In this document: piece after piece, positions 1 to 4,641 of the stretch
Layout: each line of letters begins with the position of its first letter
Position numbering within the stretch: position 1 is the first letter of the stretch
Origin: Rhodobacteraceae bacterium UBA6236
GTDB lineage: Bacteria > Pseudomonadota > Alphaproteobacteria > Rhodobacterales > Rhodobacteraceae
Assembly (NCBI GenBank): GCA_002440945.1
Contig: DJWG01000046.1
Location: 14,996 to 20,439, forward strand
Reading direction: 5' to 3'
DNA: 5,444 bases
Translations under genes and position numbers: made by a program
Notes under the pieces: model-generated
The model's input: the letters and a program-made list of their open reading frames with translations, nothing else
Database searches by the model: none
Told to the model about the DNA's origin: nothing

Positions 1-473
1 CCGCCGGTCTTGCGGGTGATGTGATAGCGCAGGGACAGGCGGTGGATATGCGTGAAGGTCTCAAGCGCAAGTTGCCGCAGCGCGCGCTGGCCCACGCGGA
101 CGAAGATCGCATCGCGGAGTTCGGAAAACGCCGTCGCCCCCAGCCGCGCCAGACCATAGGCCACCGTTAGGCCGACCGCGCCATAGGCCAGAAGCCAGCC
201 CTCGCCCCGCTGTTCCCCGGCCAGCGAATCCACCGCGGCCTTGTAGAAGAACGGCGTCGCCACCGAGACAAGCCGCGCCAGAACCAGCGCGATCAATGCA
301 AAGACCACGCGCCGCTTCACCCAGGCCTGATCCCTGGGCCAGAGGTAGGGCACCACGCGAATGATCGTCTGCAGGGCGCCGTGTTCCGCCCGGGCGGGTT
401 TTGCGCGCATGGCCTCGACGGGGGGTGCGCTGCTGGCAGGGGTCGCGCTGGCGGGGGTCGCCTTGTCCGACAT
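1..473 (-). CDS. Atm1/HMT1-type ABC exporter, N-terminal part (partial)
   Basis: The first 157 codons are visible, and the rest, including the ATPase domain, lies beyond position 1. From the ATG at 471-473 the product has a soluble Ala/Pro-rich tail (residues about 1-45), a first membrane helix (about 56-78, ending near TPFFYKAAVD), a second (about 93-116), and a cytoplasmic stretch ending RLSLRYHITRKTGG. That stretch matches what I recall of Atm1/ABCB7-like exporters, where RYH...RKTG precedes a conserved Arg/Glu-rich loop. In that family a homodimer in the inner membrane exports glutathione-linked or metal-containing compounds, and bacterial members can protect against heavy metals. The substrate here is inferred. 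The gene diverges from an ArsR-type regulator across 120 bp, which suggests metal-responsive control. The Shine-Dalgarno is weak (GGAAAA). Half-transporter architecture is expected but cannot be confirmed because the ATPase is not visible. Confidence 0.82.
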   Translation of the reverse strand, partial: MSDKATPASATPASSAPPVEAMRAKPARAEHGALQTIIRVVPYLWPRDQAWVKRRVVFALIALVLARLVSVATPFFYKAAVDSLAGEQRGEGWLLAYGAVGLTVAYGLARLGATAFSELRDAIFVRVGQRALRQLALETFTHIHRLSLRYHITRKTG

Positions 474-528
474 GTCACTTTTCCGATTGCAAAAGCGCGG
501 CGGATTCGTCCTCGCCGCATTGGCGGCC

Positions 529-557
529 TTGATCGCAGCAGAGCGGGGCGGTATCAA
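529..557 (+). promoter_or_regulatory. Putative sigma70-like promoter of the ArsR-family gene
   Basis: A -35-like TTGATC (529-534) is separated by 17 bp from a -10-like TATCAA (552-557). Each hexamer matches 4 of 6 consensus bases. The predicted start of transcription is near 564, about 30 bp before the GTG start at 594 and immediately before the inverted repeat at 568-583, so a bound repressor would block it. The hexamers also lie in a 7-bp inverted repeat (CCTTGAT 527-533, ATCAAGG 553-559). Assigned by inspection only. Confidence 0.4.
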
Positions 558-567
558 GGGGGTATCG

Positions 568-583
568 TTCAACCCTACTTGAA
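568..583. promoter_or_regulatory. Putative ArsR-family operator, TTCAA-N6-TTGAA
   Basis: This is a perfect 5-bp inverted repeat with a 6-bp spacer. It fits the TCAA-N6-TTGA pattern that I recall being reported for alphaproteobacterial ArsR sites in arsenic operons. It lies 10 bp upstream of the regulator's start codon and just downstream of the predicted transcription start, a typical position for autorepression. Short 5-bp arms do occur by chance, so its position relative to the regulator carries much of the argument. Confidence 0.45.
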
Positions 584-593
584 AGATTGAAAC

Positions 594-965
594 GTGACCG
601 GACCCACAGGTGACGCTTCCCGGGATCAGGCGCTGGCCGCCCTGCAGGCGCTTGCCAACGGCACACGGCTTGATCTGGTGCGATCATTGATCGTGGCGGG
701 CGAAGACGGTCTGTCTGCGGGCGTGCTGGCGCAGCGTCTGGGGCTGTCGCCGTCGCGCCTGTCCTTCCATCTGGCGGCGCTTGAACAGGCAGGCGTGGTC
801 GAGGCGCGCAAGGTGTCGCGCAACATCTTCTACAGCGCGGGTTTCACGCGGCTGGGCCAGACCATCGGCTTTCTGCTGCACGACTGCTGCGCCGCCCACC
901 CGAAGGTCAGGGCCTGCTGCAGCGACGGCGCCGGGGATCAGTCCCTGGGAACCGAAAACACCTGA
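594..965 (+). CDS. ArsR/SmtB-family winged-helix metal(loid)-responsive regulator
   Basis: This 123-residue protein has the family's usual length. Residues 12-35 form the opening helices ([14 protein letters not shown]), residues 40-69 the helix-turn-helix with recognition helix [18 protein letters not shown], and residues 70-82 the wing ([13 protein letters not shown]). The C-terminal helix carries Cys98-Cys99 and Cys108-Cys109. C-terminal Cys clusters bind arsenite or antimonite in some ArsR proteins, so a thiol-based metal(loid) sensor is plausible; the exact ligand is inferred. The GTG at 594 is the first possible start after an in-frame stop at 588-590, and no strong Shine-Dalgarno precedes it. 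The likely targets are its own promoter and the divergent ABC exporter. No arsC, arsB or acr3 gene lies in the window. Its last 28 bp overlap the 3' end of the convergent LysM gene. Confidence 0.88.
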   Translation: MTGPTGDASRDQALAALQALANGTRLDLVRSLIVAGEDGLSAGVLAQRLGLSPSRLSFHLAALEQAGVVEARKVSRNIFYSAGFTRLGQTIGFLLHDCCAAHPKVRACCSDGAGDQSLGTENT

Positions 966-2209
966 CCGGGGTAGATCAGGTCAGGGTTGCGGATCTGGTC
1001 GCGGTTGGCCTCGAACACCTTCACATAAAGCAGCCCGTCGCCATAGGACGACTTTGCGATCGCCCAGAGCGTATAGCCCGGCTGCACGGTGATGATGTTA
1101 GCCTCCACCGGCGGCGGGACGACGGTGGTGGCGGTGGCAGTAGCGCTGGCCGGGGGCGTAGCCTCTGCCCCGCCAGTGGCCCCGCCGCGCGCCCCATCCG
1201 CCGGTCCCGCAACAGGTTCAGAACCCGCCCCGGCATCCGCCAGCTTCGCCGTGTCTTCACGCTGGAATGGCGTTTCAAAACGGGAAACAACCTTGCCGCT
1301 TTCGTCCAGTTGATCGACGCGGAGCGCATAAACGCGCGGGGCAATATCCAGAAGCCGCAGCGTCCAGTGGCCATCGCCGGCGACGGGGGCGGTTCCGGCC
1401 TCGGCATTGTCCAGATAGACGCGGACATGGGTTCCTGAATGGGGCCCCGCCGCGGCGACGGCGCGGCCCGACAGTTCCACCGCCCCATCCGCGCCATAGG
1501 AAATCGTGTCGATCACCACCGAGGCGCTGGCCCCGGCGTCCAGTTTCCGCACCCCTTCCGCATCCGCCAGAAGTACCGGGGCAGCCGCTTCGGGCGCCCC
1601 CGTCCCGGTTTCCGTCCCGGCCACCGCATCGGGCGTGGCCCCGGCCTCTGCCCCCGCTGTCGCCACCGGAGCATCGACCGGCTTCAGGATCACCGACTGG
1701 GCAGACCGGGTCACGGTTCCATCGATGCCTCTCGCCGAAAGCGTGACGACATTGGGGTTTTCCCCGGGGGCCAGGGACAGAAACGCCGCAAAGCGCCCCT
1801 GCCCGTCGGCCTGCGCCTCGGCGGCGGCGGCGCCGTTGACCTCGATCGTGACCACCGCCCGCGCACTGGCGCGTCCGGCGACGACGACCGATCCATCGCC
1901 TTCCGCGCGAACGGTGTCAAAGCCGGGAGCCCCCACGCCGGTCGTTTCAGCGCCTGTCTCACCGACCGCGGATGTGCTGCCCGTCCCCGGTTCGCTGGAC
2001 CCTGCATGACCCTGCGTCGCCTGAGCCCCCACGCCCCCGGTCTGCGCCACCTCCGGTGACCGAAGCGCGACGTCCCCAGAAAGCGCCACGATCCAGATCA
2101 CCGCCCCGGCGACAACGCCAAGGGCCACGCCTCCGATCACGGCCGGAATGCGGACCCCGGGGCCCTTTGCAGCGCCGCTTTCGACGTGCCTCTCCTGCGT
2201 CATCTCCAC
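938..2209 (-). CDS. Membrane-anchored LysM protein with Ig-like repeats
   Basis: The product has 423 residues and no cysteine. A short cytoplasmic N-terminus is followed by one membrane helix (about 21-43), suggesting an N-in anchor with the bulk in the periplasm. Next come a low-complexity Gly/Ala/Thr linker (46-97), a bacterial Ig-like beta domain (about 98-176), an Ala-rich linker (177-213), a second beta-rich Ig-like region (about 214-318), another linker (319-370) and a C-terminal LysM domain (371-422: [26 protein letters not shown]). LysM binds N-acetylglucosamine in peptidoglycan, so a role at the cell wall is likely, but the specific function is unknown. The GTG at 2209 is preferred over the ATG two codons later because GGAG lies 6 nt before the GTG, whereas the ATG has GGAG directly touching it. 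Similar LysM genes next to LOG genes are, as I recall, common in Rhodobacterales. Confidence 0.88.
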   Translation of the reverse strand: MEMTQERHVESGAAKGPGVRIPAVIGGVALGVVAGAVIWIVALSGDVALRSPEVAQTGGVGAQATQGHAGSSEPGTGSTSAVGETGAETTGVGAPGFDTVRAEGDGSVVVAGRASARAVVTIEVNGAAAAEAQADGQGRFAAFLSLAPGENPNVVTLSARGIDGTVTRSAQSVILKPVDAPVATAGAEAGATPDAVAGTETGTGAPEAAAPVLLADAEGVRKLDAGASASVVIDTISYGADGAVELSGRAVAAAGPHSGTHVRVYLDNAEAGTAPVAGDGHWTLRLLDIAPRVYALRVDQLDESGKVVSRFETPFQREDTAKLADAGAGSEPVAGPADGARGGATGGAEATPPASATATATTVVPPPVEANIITVQPGYTLWAIAKSSYGDGLLYVKVFEANRDQIRNPDLIYPGQVFSVPRD

Positions 2210-2215
2210 CCCCGG

Positions 2216-2219
2216 CTCC
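2216..2219 (-). promoter_or_regulatory. Shine-Dalgarno that selects the GTG start of the LysM gene
   Basis: GGAG on the minus strand is separated by 6 nt (2210-2215) from the GTG at 2207-2209. A second GGAG abuts the ATG at 2201-2203 with no spacer and could not serve it well. Confidence 0.5.
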
Positions 2220-2233
2220 GCGCTGATTGCATC

Positions 2234-2262
2234 AGAATATCAACGCCGTTAACAGGGGTCAA
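2234..2262 (-). promoter_or_regulatory. Putative sigma70-like promoter of the LysM gene
   Basis: On the minus strand TTGACC (2257-2262; 5 of 6 consensus bases) is followed after exactly 17 bp by TATTCT (2234-2239; 4 of 6). The predicted transcription start near 2227 leaves a leader of about 18 nt, enough for the Shine-Dalgarno at 2216-2219. It occupies most of the 80-bp gap to the divergent LOG gene, so binding here could affect both genes. No comparably good promoter was found for the plus strand. Confidence 0.55.
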
Positions 2263-2289
2263 AGGAACCCGGGAGGCGAAGAGGCGATC

Positions 2290-2841
2290 ATGTCCATGAA
2301 ATCGGTCTGCGTCTACTGCGGTTCGCGCAGCGGCACCCGGCCCGCCTATACCGAATCGGCCATCGCCACGGGCCGGATGCTGGCGGCGAATGGCTGGCGG
2401 CTGGTCTATGGCGCGGGCGATATCGGACTGATGGGCCAAGTGGCGCGGGCGGCGCAATCGGCGGGCGCCCAGACCATGGGCGTGATCCCCACCCATCTGA
2501 TGAAGATGGAGGTCGGCAAGCGCGACCTGAACCAGTTCGTCATCACCGAGGACATGCATGAACGCAAGAAGGTCATGTTCATGAACTCGGACGCGGTGGC
2601 GGTCCTGCCCGGCGGCGCAGGCAGCCTCGACGAATTCTTCGAGGTGCTGACCTGGGCGCAGATCGGCCTGCACGCCAAGCCGATCTTCCTTCTGGATGTC
2701 GAAGGCTACTGGCAACCGCTCTTGCGGCTTCTGGACCATGTCATCGACGAAGGCTTTGCCGACCCGTCCTTGCGGAGCCATTTCACCACGGTGGCGGATC
2801 CCGTCGCGCTGGAAGCGGGATTGCGGGCGGCCTTCGGCTGA
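2290..2841 (+). CDS. LOG-family (TIGR00730-type) nucleotide 5'-monophosphate phosphoribohydrolase
   Basis: This 183-residue Rossmann-like protein has the family hallmarks. It opens with SVCVYCGSRSG (5-15), followed by the Gly-rich GAGDIGLMG loop (41-49), Arg92 in MHERKK (89-94) and PGGAGSLDE (107-115). LOG enzymes release the free base from cytokinin riboside or other purine nucleoside monophosphates using the conserved Arg and the PGGxGTxxE Glu (Arg92 and Glu115 here). Residue 112 is Ser where the textbook motif has Thr, a conservative change. Bacterial members may act in nucleotide salvage or housekeeping; cytokinin production is not implied. The frame is open back to a TTG at 2227, but the ATG at 2290 is preferred: GAGG (2281-2284) sits 5 nt upstream and the protein then starts just before the conserved first strand. 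The ATG at 2296 is the alternative. Confidence 0.9.
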   Translation: MSMKSVCVYCGSRSGTRPAYTESAIATGRMLAANGWRLVYGAGDIGLMGQVARAAQSAGAQTMGVIPTHLMKMEVGKRDLNQFVITEDMHERKKVMFMNSDAVAVLPGGAGSLDEFFEVLTWAQIGLHAKPIFLLDVEGYWQPLLRLLDHVIDEGFADPSLRSHFTTVADPVALEAGLRAAFG

Positions 2842-2882
2842 CCCGAGCCCCCCCTGACGAAACCGCCCCTGCCGCCCTGTCG

Positions 2883-2909
2883 ATTTCCTGCAAGAAAGAT
2901 GCAGGAAAT
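2883..2909. repeat. Perfect 10-bp inverted repeat in the leader of the small secreted protein gene
   Basis: Arms ATTTCCTGCA (2883-2892) and TGCAGGAAAT (2900-2909) pair perfectly around a 7-nt A/G loop (AGAAAGA). It lies 41 bp after the LOG stop and about 95 bp before the next start. No T-run follows on the plus strand, so a simple intrinsic terminator is unlikely. A dimeric-regulator operator or a leader hairpin fits better. The local sequence is AT-richer than its surroundings. Confidence 0.6.
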
Positions 2910-2913
2910 GTCA

Positions 2914-2924
2914 TGCAATTTGCA
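2914..2924. repeat. Small palindrome TGCAA-T-TTGCA
   Basis: Two 5-bp arms flank a single central T, 4 bp after the larger inverted repeat. Together with the TTTGCAAAA that it overlaps, it resembles TTTGCAAA-type boxes recognised by some RamB/PrpR-like fatty-acid regulators. That likeness is recalled and weak. It may be part of a compound control region for the gene at 3005. Confidence 0.3.
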
Positions 2925-3004
2925 AAACTCCTGCCAAGATGCGCCACGCGTGCAAGCCGATCCGGAAATCCCGAAAAACGCACGCCGCCAACATGGAGGA
3001 AAGC

Positions 3005-3424
3005 ATGAAGCTCTACCCGTTGCCCGCTTCGGCGGCACTTCTGGCCTTGCTGTCTGCCACCCTGCCCGCGCAGGCGCTTGACCTGTCGCACCTGCCCGAT
3101 GTCTCGATGCTGCCGAAAGGGGTCGTGCAGATCTCGCCCGTGGTGCCCGGCATGGGCGAACATTGGGCCGATCCGGCGAACCTGCCGCTGGGGCCCATCT
3201 ATTGCGTCTATCAGGGCAAGATCGTCTGTCTGGAATTCATGATCGCACAGGCGGACTTCGCGGCCGGCAAATCCTGGCCGGACCTGCCGGGGCTCGAGGG
3301 CCTGCCGCCGGTCAATCATGTCAACATGGGGTTCGAACCGCATGGCCACGAAGGCTACGAAATTCCCCATTATGACATGCACATCTACTACCTGCCCCCC
3401 GCCGACATGGCCGAGGTGAAGTAA
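3005..3424 (+). CDS. Small secreted His-rich protein, possibly DUF5602/TTHB210-like
   Basis: The product has 139 residues. Residues 1-24 form a Sec-type signal peptide (Lys at position 2, hydrophobic Ala/Leu core, AQA before the predicted cut at 24/25), so the mature protein is probably periplasmic. The mature part has Cys67 and Cys75 in a YCVYQGKIVC segment, which could form a disulfide. A His-rich C-terminal stretch has His105, His113, His115, His122 and His126 (NHVNMGFEPHGHEGYE, IPHYDMHIYYLP). The pattern GHxxxxxxPHxDxHxYY recalls DUF5602/TTHB210-like domains, but I could not check it. The clustered His residues suggest metal binding, which is inference. The ATG at 3005 has a strong Shine-Dalgarno, GGAGGA (2995-3000), 4 nt upstream. 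The function is unknown. The gene appears monocistronic, with an inverted repeat upstream and a strong hairpin after its stop. Confidence 0.85.
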   Translation: MKLYPLPASAALLALLSATLPAQALDLSHLPDVSMLPKGVVQISPVVPGMGEHWADPANLPLGPIYCVYQGKIVCLEFMIAQADFAAGKSWPDLPGLEGLPPVNHVNMGFEPHGHEGYEIPHYDMHIYYLPPADMAEVK

Positions 3425-3443
3425 CCCGTGGTGCGGTGAGCTG

Positions 3444-3481
3444 AGGGTCATGGCGGATCGCATCCGGCCCGCCATGACCCT
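3444..3481. terminator. Long-stem hairpin between convergent genes, probable bidirectional terminator
   Basis: Arms AGGGTCATGGCGG (3444-3456) and CCGCCATGACCCT (3469-3481) form a perfect 13-bp stem. Inside it CGGAT-CGC-ATCCG can pair further. It lies 19 bp after the stop of the gene ending at 3424 and 25 bp beyond the stop of mogA on the other strand, the expected position for ending both transcripts. Neither side has a T-run, so it departs from the classic intrinsic form. It may act with Rho or protect 3' ends. Confidence 0.65.
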
Positions 3482-3506
3482 GACTTGGGCTCGGAAGGCA
3501 CGCCCC

Positions 3507-4040
3507 TCACTTCGGCCGGAAGGCCGCGCAAAGTTCGGGGTCGGTTTCGATCCGGCCGGCGCCGATCAGGTCAAGGCAATAAGGCACCGCCCGGAACACG
3601 GCCGTCAGGCAGGTGGCGATGGCCGAGGGCTTGCCCGGCAGGGAGATGATCAGGCTCTGGCCGCGAATGCCCGCGTCCTGCCGCGACAGGATCGCGGTCG
3701 GAACTTCGGCAAGGCTGGCCAGCCTCATCGCTTCGCCAAAGCCCGGCAGGCGCTTGTCGATCACGGCCTCCAGCGCCTCGGGCGTCTGGTCGCGGGGCGC
3801 GGGGCCGGTGCCGCCGGTCACAAGGATCAGGTCGGCGCCTTCCACATCCGCCATCTGCCGCATCGCCTCTGCCACGCTTTCCGCGCCATCGGGCACGATC
3901 CGGCGCAGGTAGCGGACCTGCGACGTGATGATCTTCGACAGCCATTCCTCGGCTGCCGGGCCGCCCTTGTCTTCATATTCGCCCCGCGCCGCCCGGTCCG
4001 AGGCGACGATGATGGCGATAAGCGGTGCGTCTGCGGACAT
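3507..4040 (-). CDS. mogA: Molybdopterin adenylyltransferase MogA
   Basis: MogA uses MgATP to adenylate molybdopterin, which MoeA then uses for molybdate insertion; it acts in the cytoplasm. The 177-residue product follows E. coli MogA closely in order of motifs: ASDRAARGEYEDKGGPA (13-29), IVPDG with Asp51, VTGGTGPAPRDQTPEA (74-89) with Asp84, PGFGEAMR (99-106), LSRQDAGIRG (118-127), SLPGKPSA (133-140) and the C-terminal AFRPK. Asp51 and Asp84 correspond to the conserved aspartates at 49 and 82 in the E. coli enzyme. It is shorter than the E. coli protein (about 195 residues) because it lacks a short insert before VPYC and a charged tail. The ATG at 4038-4040 has AAGG 9 nt upstream. Its Glu codons are 9 GAA to 4 GAG. 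It is downstream of moaC in the same direction. Confidence 0.93.
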   Translation of the reverse strand: MSADAPLIAIIVASDRAARGEYEDKGGPAAEEWLSKIITSQVRYLRRIVPDGAESVAEAMRQMADVEGADLILVTGGTGPAPRDQTPEALEAVIDKRLPGFGEAMRLASLAEVPTAILSRQDAGIRGQSLIISLPGKPSAIATCLTAVFRAVPYCLDLIGAGRIETDPELCAAFRPK

Positions 4041-4137
4041 GGCGGGATACCTTTGATGCGGGCCGCGACGGATCGACGCGGGCGATGGCTTTGATCAAGA
4101 CATAGCGCCTTTCACGGGCGCGCCTAAGCGTCAATCG
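4041..4137. other. 97-bp moaC-mogA intergenic region with no clear signal
   Basis: The gap holds the mogA Shine-Dalgarno (AAGG, 9 nt before the ATG) and a GGCGCGCC palindrome, but no convincing terminator. A TTGACG hexamer on the minus strand has no partner -10 at proper spacing. It is larger than expected inside a tight operon, so mogA may have its own promoter or may come from a different ancestral context than moaC. Confidence 0.4.
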
Positions 4138-4629
4138 TCAGCAATCCGGCATGGGCGCGACATAACGGCCCGACTTGCCGCCGTCTTTCACCAGCAGCCT
4201 CAGGCCGGTGATCTCCATCCCCTTCTCGACCGCCTTCAGCATGTCGTAGATCGTCAGGCAGGCGATCGAGACGGCGGTGAGCGCTTCCATCTCAACGCCG
4301 GTCTGGCCTGTCGTGGCGGCGCGCGCGGTGACGATGAAGGCGTGGGCCGCCGGATCCGGCGTCACTTCGACCTTGACGCTCGACAGCGGCAGCGGATGGC
4401 ACAGCGGGATGAGGTCGGCGGTCTTCTTGGCCGCCAGGATGCCCGCCACGCGGGCGGTGTTCAGGGCGTCGCCCTTGGGCAGGGCCCGACGATCCAGAAG
4501 ATCCAGGGTGGCGGGGGACATGGCCACATGCGCCCGGACGATGGCCACCCGGACGGTTTCGCGCTTGTCCGAAACATCGACCATGCGGGCCGACCCATCG
4601 GCGGCGATATGGGTGAAGTCCTCTCCCAC
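4138..4629 (-). CDS. moaC: Cyclic pyranopterin monophosphate synthase MoaC
   Basis: MoaC converts the MoaA product derived from GTP into cyclic pyranopterin monophosphate, the first stable intermediate of molybdenum cofactor synthesis. The 163-residue length is normal for the family. Seen in order are MVDVSDK (16-22), [14 protein letters not shown] (51-64) with Lys52, DLIPLCHPL (72-80) with His78, [12 protein letters not shown] (110-121) with Glu113 and Glu115, [13 protein letters not shown] (126-138) with Asp129 and Lys132, and KDGGKSG (148-154). These cover the conserved active-site Lys, His, Asp and Lys. It starts at GTG 4627-4629, one base after the dnaJ stop; the next Met (residue 16) lies inside the conserved domain and would be too late. 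Shine-Dalgarno GGAG lies within the dnaJ 3' end, which points to translational coupling. Its Glu codons (3 GAA, 4 GAG) lie between those of mogA and dnaJ. Confidence 0.94.
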   Translation of the reverse strand: MGEDFTHIAADGSARMVDVSDKRETVRVAIVRAHVAMSPATLDLLDRRALPKGDALNTARVAGILAAKKTADLIPLCHPLPLSSVKVEVTPDPAAHAFIVTARAATTGQTGVEMEALTAVSIACLTIYDMLKAVEKGMEITGLRLLVKDGGKSGRYVAPMPDC

Positions 4630-4641
4630 TCTACTCTCCCA
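4621..4641. repeat. 8-bp direct repeat at the dnaJ/moaC junction
   Basis: CTCTCCCA occurs at 4621-4628 and 4634-4641 (TGGGAGAG on the coding strand), a 13-bp period. One copy encodes the end of DnaJ (Met-Gly-Glu-stop) and the other the start of MoaC (GTG-Gly-Glu). It could be a small local duplication or microhomology left by a joining event. Confidence 0.7.

Noticed and set aside
960..981. Inverted repeat ACCTGA / TCAGGT at the regulator's stop codon, considered as a terminator.
   Set aside because: The arms are only 6 bp with a 10-nt loop, no T-run follows, and the bases encode the conserved end of the LysM domain on the other strand.
1089..2059. Long plus-strand open frames across the LysM gene.
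   Set aside because: They are antisense to a gene with clear domains. Their Arg/Pro/Ala-rich composition is typical of GC-rich shadow frames.
2227..2289. Upstream TTG start for LOG, adding 21 residues.
   Set aside because: The added residues lack family likeness and overlap the LysM promoter region, and the ATG at 2290 has a GAGG at proper spacing.
2842..2882. C-rich run after the LOG stop as a terminator.
   Set aside because: No stem can be drawn and no T-run is present.
2899..3081. Short plus-strand open frame starting inside the inverted repeat at 2899.
   Set aside because: It lies largely in non-coding leader, has no Shine-Dalgarno and overlaps the secreted protein out of frame. A small leader peptide cannot be excluded but has no support.
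2200..3475. Minus-strand open frames opposite LOG and the secreted protein.
   Set aside because: No recognisable domain was seen. LOG motifs, the signal peptide and good ribosome binding sites support the plus strand.
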